NCBI GenBank assembly: GCA_030667735.1
Contig: DAOUVG010000062.1
Coordinates: 1-7,666, forward strand
Length of the DNA: 7,666 nt
Direction: 5' to 3'
Source: Dehalococcoidales bacterium
Lineage (GTDB): Bacteria > Chloroflexota > Dehalococcoidia > Dehalococcoidales > Fen-1064
Made by a program: the position numbers and the translations under genes. Shown one piece after another: positions 5,557-7,666 of the stretch. Every line of letters begins with the position of its first letter. The first letter of the stretch is position 1. Below the pieces are notes generated by a model. It was given only the letters and a program-made list of their open reading frames with translations. It did not search any database and was not told where the DNA came from.

Positions 5557-7666
5557 TTACCTGGTTTGCTTTAACGACCTCCTGGCTCTCCATTCGTCAA
5601 ACCATACAATTAACCCGGGCATGACGGCAATGGCACTAATCAGACAGAGAAGCACGCCCATTACTGTGGCGATACCGAAGTCGCGGACCATGACGAAATC
5701 CGATGCTATCAGCACGGCGAAGCCTCCCATAGTTGTCAAAGCAGTGGTAACTATGGCACGGCCTATCTTCGAGAGCGCCGTAACCATGGCATCCCGCGGT
5801 AATTGTCCCTGTCGTTTCTCCTCTTCGTACCGGCTGATGAGCAACACCATGAATTCGGTGCCGATGCCGATTATGATGACGCCCAGAATCGCGGTGAGTG
5901 GGTTGAGCGGGATGCCAATGAGGAACATATCCAGCGAGGACCAGGCTATCACTGCTCCCACCGGTATGAGTGTGAATACGGCACTGCTGAGGCGCCGGTA
6001 GACCAGCAGGAGCACCACGAATACGGCCCCCAGGCAGAGGAGGTTCATGGTAAACCTTGTCCCCACCACGGCATCAACCGTACTTGCTCCGAGGGCAAAA
6101 GACCCTACCGGTGCAATTTGTACTCCGGCCGGTGGCTGAGCGAGGTCTGCCATGCCCCGAAGAAGGTCATTGGTCTCCTCCAGGGATATATATGCAGTGC
6201 TGCACAATATGCTTGCCATCCTGTGGTCGGGGGAGACCAGCCGGTCCAGGAGAAGGGGTGGAGTACTCCCGAGTACCTGCTCAACGAGTTGTTCGGTGGG
6301 TGTTGCTCCCTGGGTGGCTTCATTGAGAAGCACCGCCAGGCTGTCTACGGAAAGGAGTTCGGGATACAACCTGAGAACTGCGTCCTGGTATTGGCTCAGC
6401 CAGGTGAGTACTTCCGGGCTGGTGACATCTTCTGCCTCTACCATAAAGCGAATCTCCCCGCCGATACCGATTATCTGGCGTAGCTCCCGTAATACCTCCA
6501 GCTCCTCTATGTCCTGAGGCATCAGTTCTTCGTAGTTAGTGTTAATCGGGAGCCAGCGGTCCACCACACCTCCGGTAATGGCAAAGATCAGGGCAATAAT
6601 GAATATCGGGAGCGTCCTGTTGACTGCCATCCTGCCTACTCGCGATAGAACCCTCTCGATGCGACCGCTTGCCTGTATGGCCGCCTTACTCAGGCGGTCA
6701 ATGGGCACCTTCCTGTCACGTAGATACAGGATACTGTGAAGGAGAAACAGCCCTGCTACGTAGCACAGAACTACACCCACTGCGAGCATCGTTCCGAAGT
6801 CACGTATCATGGGTACCCTGGATATGTAGAGCGTAATGAAGCCGATAATCGTGGCCAGCAGGGCAATACCTACCGCAGGGAACATACGGGATATGGAGGT
6901 GATAATTGCCTTGCCTGTTGAGTGGCTTCTGGTGATTTCTTCCTGGTAGCGGTTGTGGAATTGTATCGAATAATCTATTCCGAGACCGATGAGTATTGGC
7001 AGCACCGCCATGGTGGTCATTGACAGGGGTATAGAACAGTATCCCGCCAGACCGAATGTCCACAGGGCGCCAATGCCGACCATCAGCAGGGAGAGCAGCC
7101 GCAAGCGTACACGGAACATGACTAGCAGGATAAGTATCATAACACCGACGGACAGGCCAAAGAGGACTGCAAAGTTGCTGCCCAGGCTCCTGCTGATAGC
7201 GTCCACCAGTTTCGTGTCTGCAATAACCGTGACATCCGCATTCACCAGCGGGTGCTTTACGAAGAAAACCTCGATATCTTCGGCTGCCTGCAGGGCCTCC
7301 CGGTCATCCATGTTCCCTTGTGGAGTTATAGATACCAGGACGTGTCCATCATCCGGAATGAATGGCTGCATTGCTTCGTTGATTGTGCCATCTGTGCCGT
7401 AGAGGACGGCTGCCACGAAAAGAGGGTTATCCAGTGAGGGCTCTCCTATCTGCTGCATCCCTTCTATCTGTGATTGGAACTCCTGAATAACCCCGATACG
7501 AGCCAGTTCTGCTGCCTCTGCCTGCTGCTCCTCCGAAAGTCCCTGTGCGGCAGCTATCTCTATGGCCTTCACAGCCGCAGTCTCCTGCGCGAGCATTATC
7601 TGCTCCTGTAGTACCTGCTGTCTGCTATTTGCTTCCTCCACTGCCGCCTGGAGGATATCCAACGGG
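5557..7666 (-). CDS. RND-superfamily transporter (HAE3/MMPL type), N-terminus outside window
   Basis: An inner-membrane exporter-like protein of the RND superfamily, resembling the hydrophobe/amphiphile efflux-3 group; its cargo is unknown. About 702 residues are visible, counted here from the Leu codon at 7662. The frame is open to the right edge, so the first membrane helix and the start of the first external domain are missing. Residues 4-70 are Gln/Glu/Ala-rich and likely helical. Membrane helices fall at about 164-184, 188-208, 213-233, 262-281, 289-311 and 350-368, then 539-555, 560-582, 586-609, 634-655 and 661-687. A second external domain lies at 370-535. The halves are an internal duplication offset by 373 residues: RDFGTMLAVGVVLC (287-300) matches RDFGIATVMGVLLC (660-673). 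The proton-relay pair D230-Y231 of the first half aligns with E603-F604 in the second. No outer-membrane or adaptor partner is visible. Confidence 0.9.
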   Translation of the reverse strand, partial: PLDILQAAVEEANSRQQVLQEQIMLAQETAAVKAIEIAAAQGLSEEQQAEAAELARIGVIQEFQSQIEGMQQIGEPSLDNPLFVAAVLYGTDGTINEAMQPFIPDDGHVLVSITPQGNMDDREALQAAEDIEVFFVKHPLVNADVTVIADTKLVDAISRSLGSNFAVLFGLSVGVMILILLVMFRVRLRLLSLLMVGIGALWTFGLAGYCSIPLSMTTMAVLPILIGLGIDYSIQFHNRYQEEITRSHSTGKAIITSISRMFPAVGIALLATIIGFITLYISRVPMIRDFGTMLAVGVVLCYVAGLFLLHSILYLRDRKVPIDRLSKAAIQASGRIERVLSRVGRMAVNRTLPIFIIALIFAITGGVVDRWLPINTNYEELMPQDIEELEVLRELRQIIGIGGEIRFMVEAEDVTSPEVLTWLSQYQDAVLRLYPELLSVDSLAVLLNEATQGATPTEQLVEQVLGSTPPLLLDRLVSPDHRMASILCSTAYISLEETNDLLRGMADLAQPPAGVQIAPVGSFALGASTVDAVVGTRFTMNLLCLGAVFVVLLLVYRRLSSAVFTLIPVGAVIAWSSLDMFLIGIPLNPLTAILGVIIIGIGTEFMVLLISRYEEEKRQGQLPRDAMVTALSKIGRAIVTTALTTMGGFAVLIASDFVMVRDFGIATVMGVLLCLISAIAVMPGLIVWFDEWRARRSLKQTR

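Noticed and set aside
5803..6483. A 226-codon + strand open frame
   Set aside because: It lies antisense to the RND transporter, whose duplicated halves and membrane helices are clear. The translation is low-complexity His/Glu/Tyr-rich and unlike any protein family.
7660..7662. TTG at 7662 as the start of the RND gene
   Set aside because: The frame stays open to the window edge, and the family needs a membrane helix before the first external domain, so this is an internal Leu codon.

Overview
The window looks like ordinary bacterial chromosome carrying one housekeeping gene end, a short accessory stretch and a membrane-transport gene. The carB sequence, the Sec-exported orphan surface protein and the HAE3-like RND protein together suggest an uncultured Chloroflexota (Dehalococcoidia-like) bacterium. 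That placement rests on the look of the proteins only and has not been tested by any search. No rRNA, tRNA, CRISPR array, transposase or prophage gene was seen.

Layout on the + strand: positions 1-2485 hold the C-terminal three quarters of carB (carbamoyl-phosphate synthase large subunit), cut by the left edge. A gap of about 800 bp (2486-3302) follows. It has no convincing large gene but contains several dyad symmetries, a possible 30-codon reading frame with a good ribosome binding site, and a perfect 13-bp inverted repeat close to the next gene. Then come a 345-residue secreted protein of unknown function (3303-4340) and a 107-residue GIY-YIG-type protein (4408-4731), which may be co-transcribed.

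Layout on the - strand: a partial RND/MMPL-type transporter enters from the right edge (7666-5557). It is followed by a YfcE-like metallophosphoesterase (5400-4900) that has its own good sigma-70-type promoter in the 157-bp gap. The + and - gene sets converge at about 4731-4900, where a 9-bp stem-loop can serve as terminator, with the better T-rich tail on the - strand.

Functionally, carB makes carbamoyl phosphate for pyrimidines and arginine, and its neighbours show no obvious pathway link to it. No complete new system is evident. The points most worth a second look are the small ORF overlapping the hairpin ahead of the surface-protein gene, the altered signature glycines of the GIY-YIG protein, the Asn-to-Asp change in the metallophosphoesterase GNxD motif, and the Glu-Phe pair replacing Asp-Tyr in the second half of the transporter.
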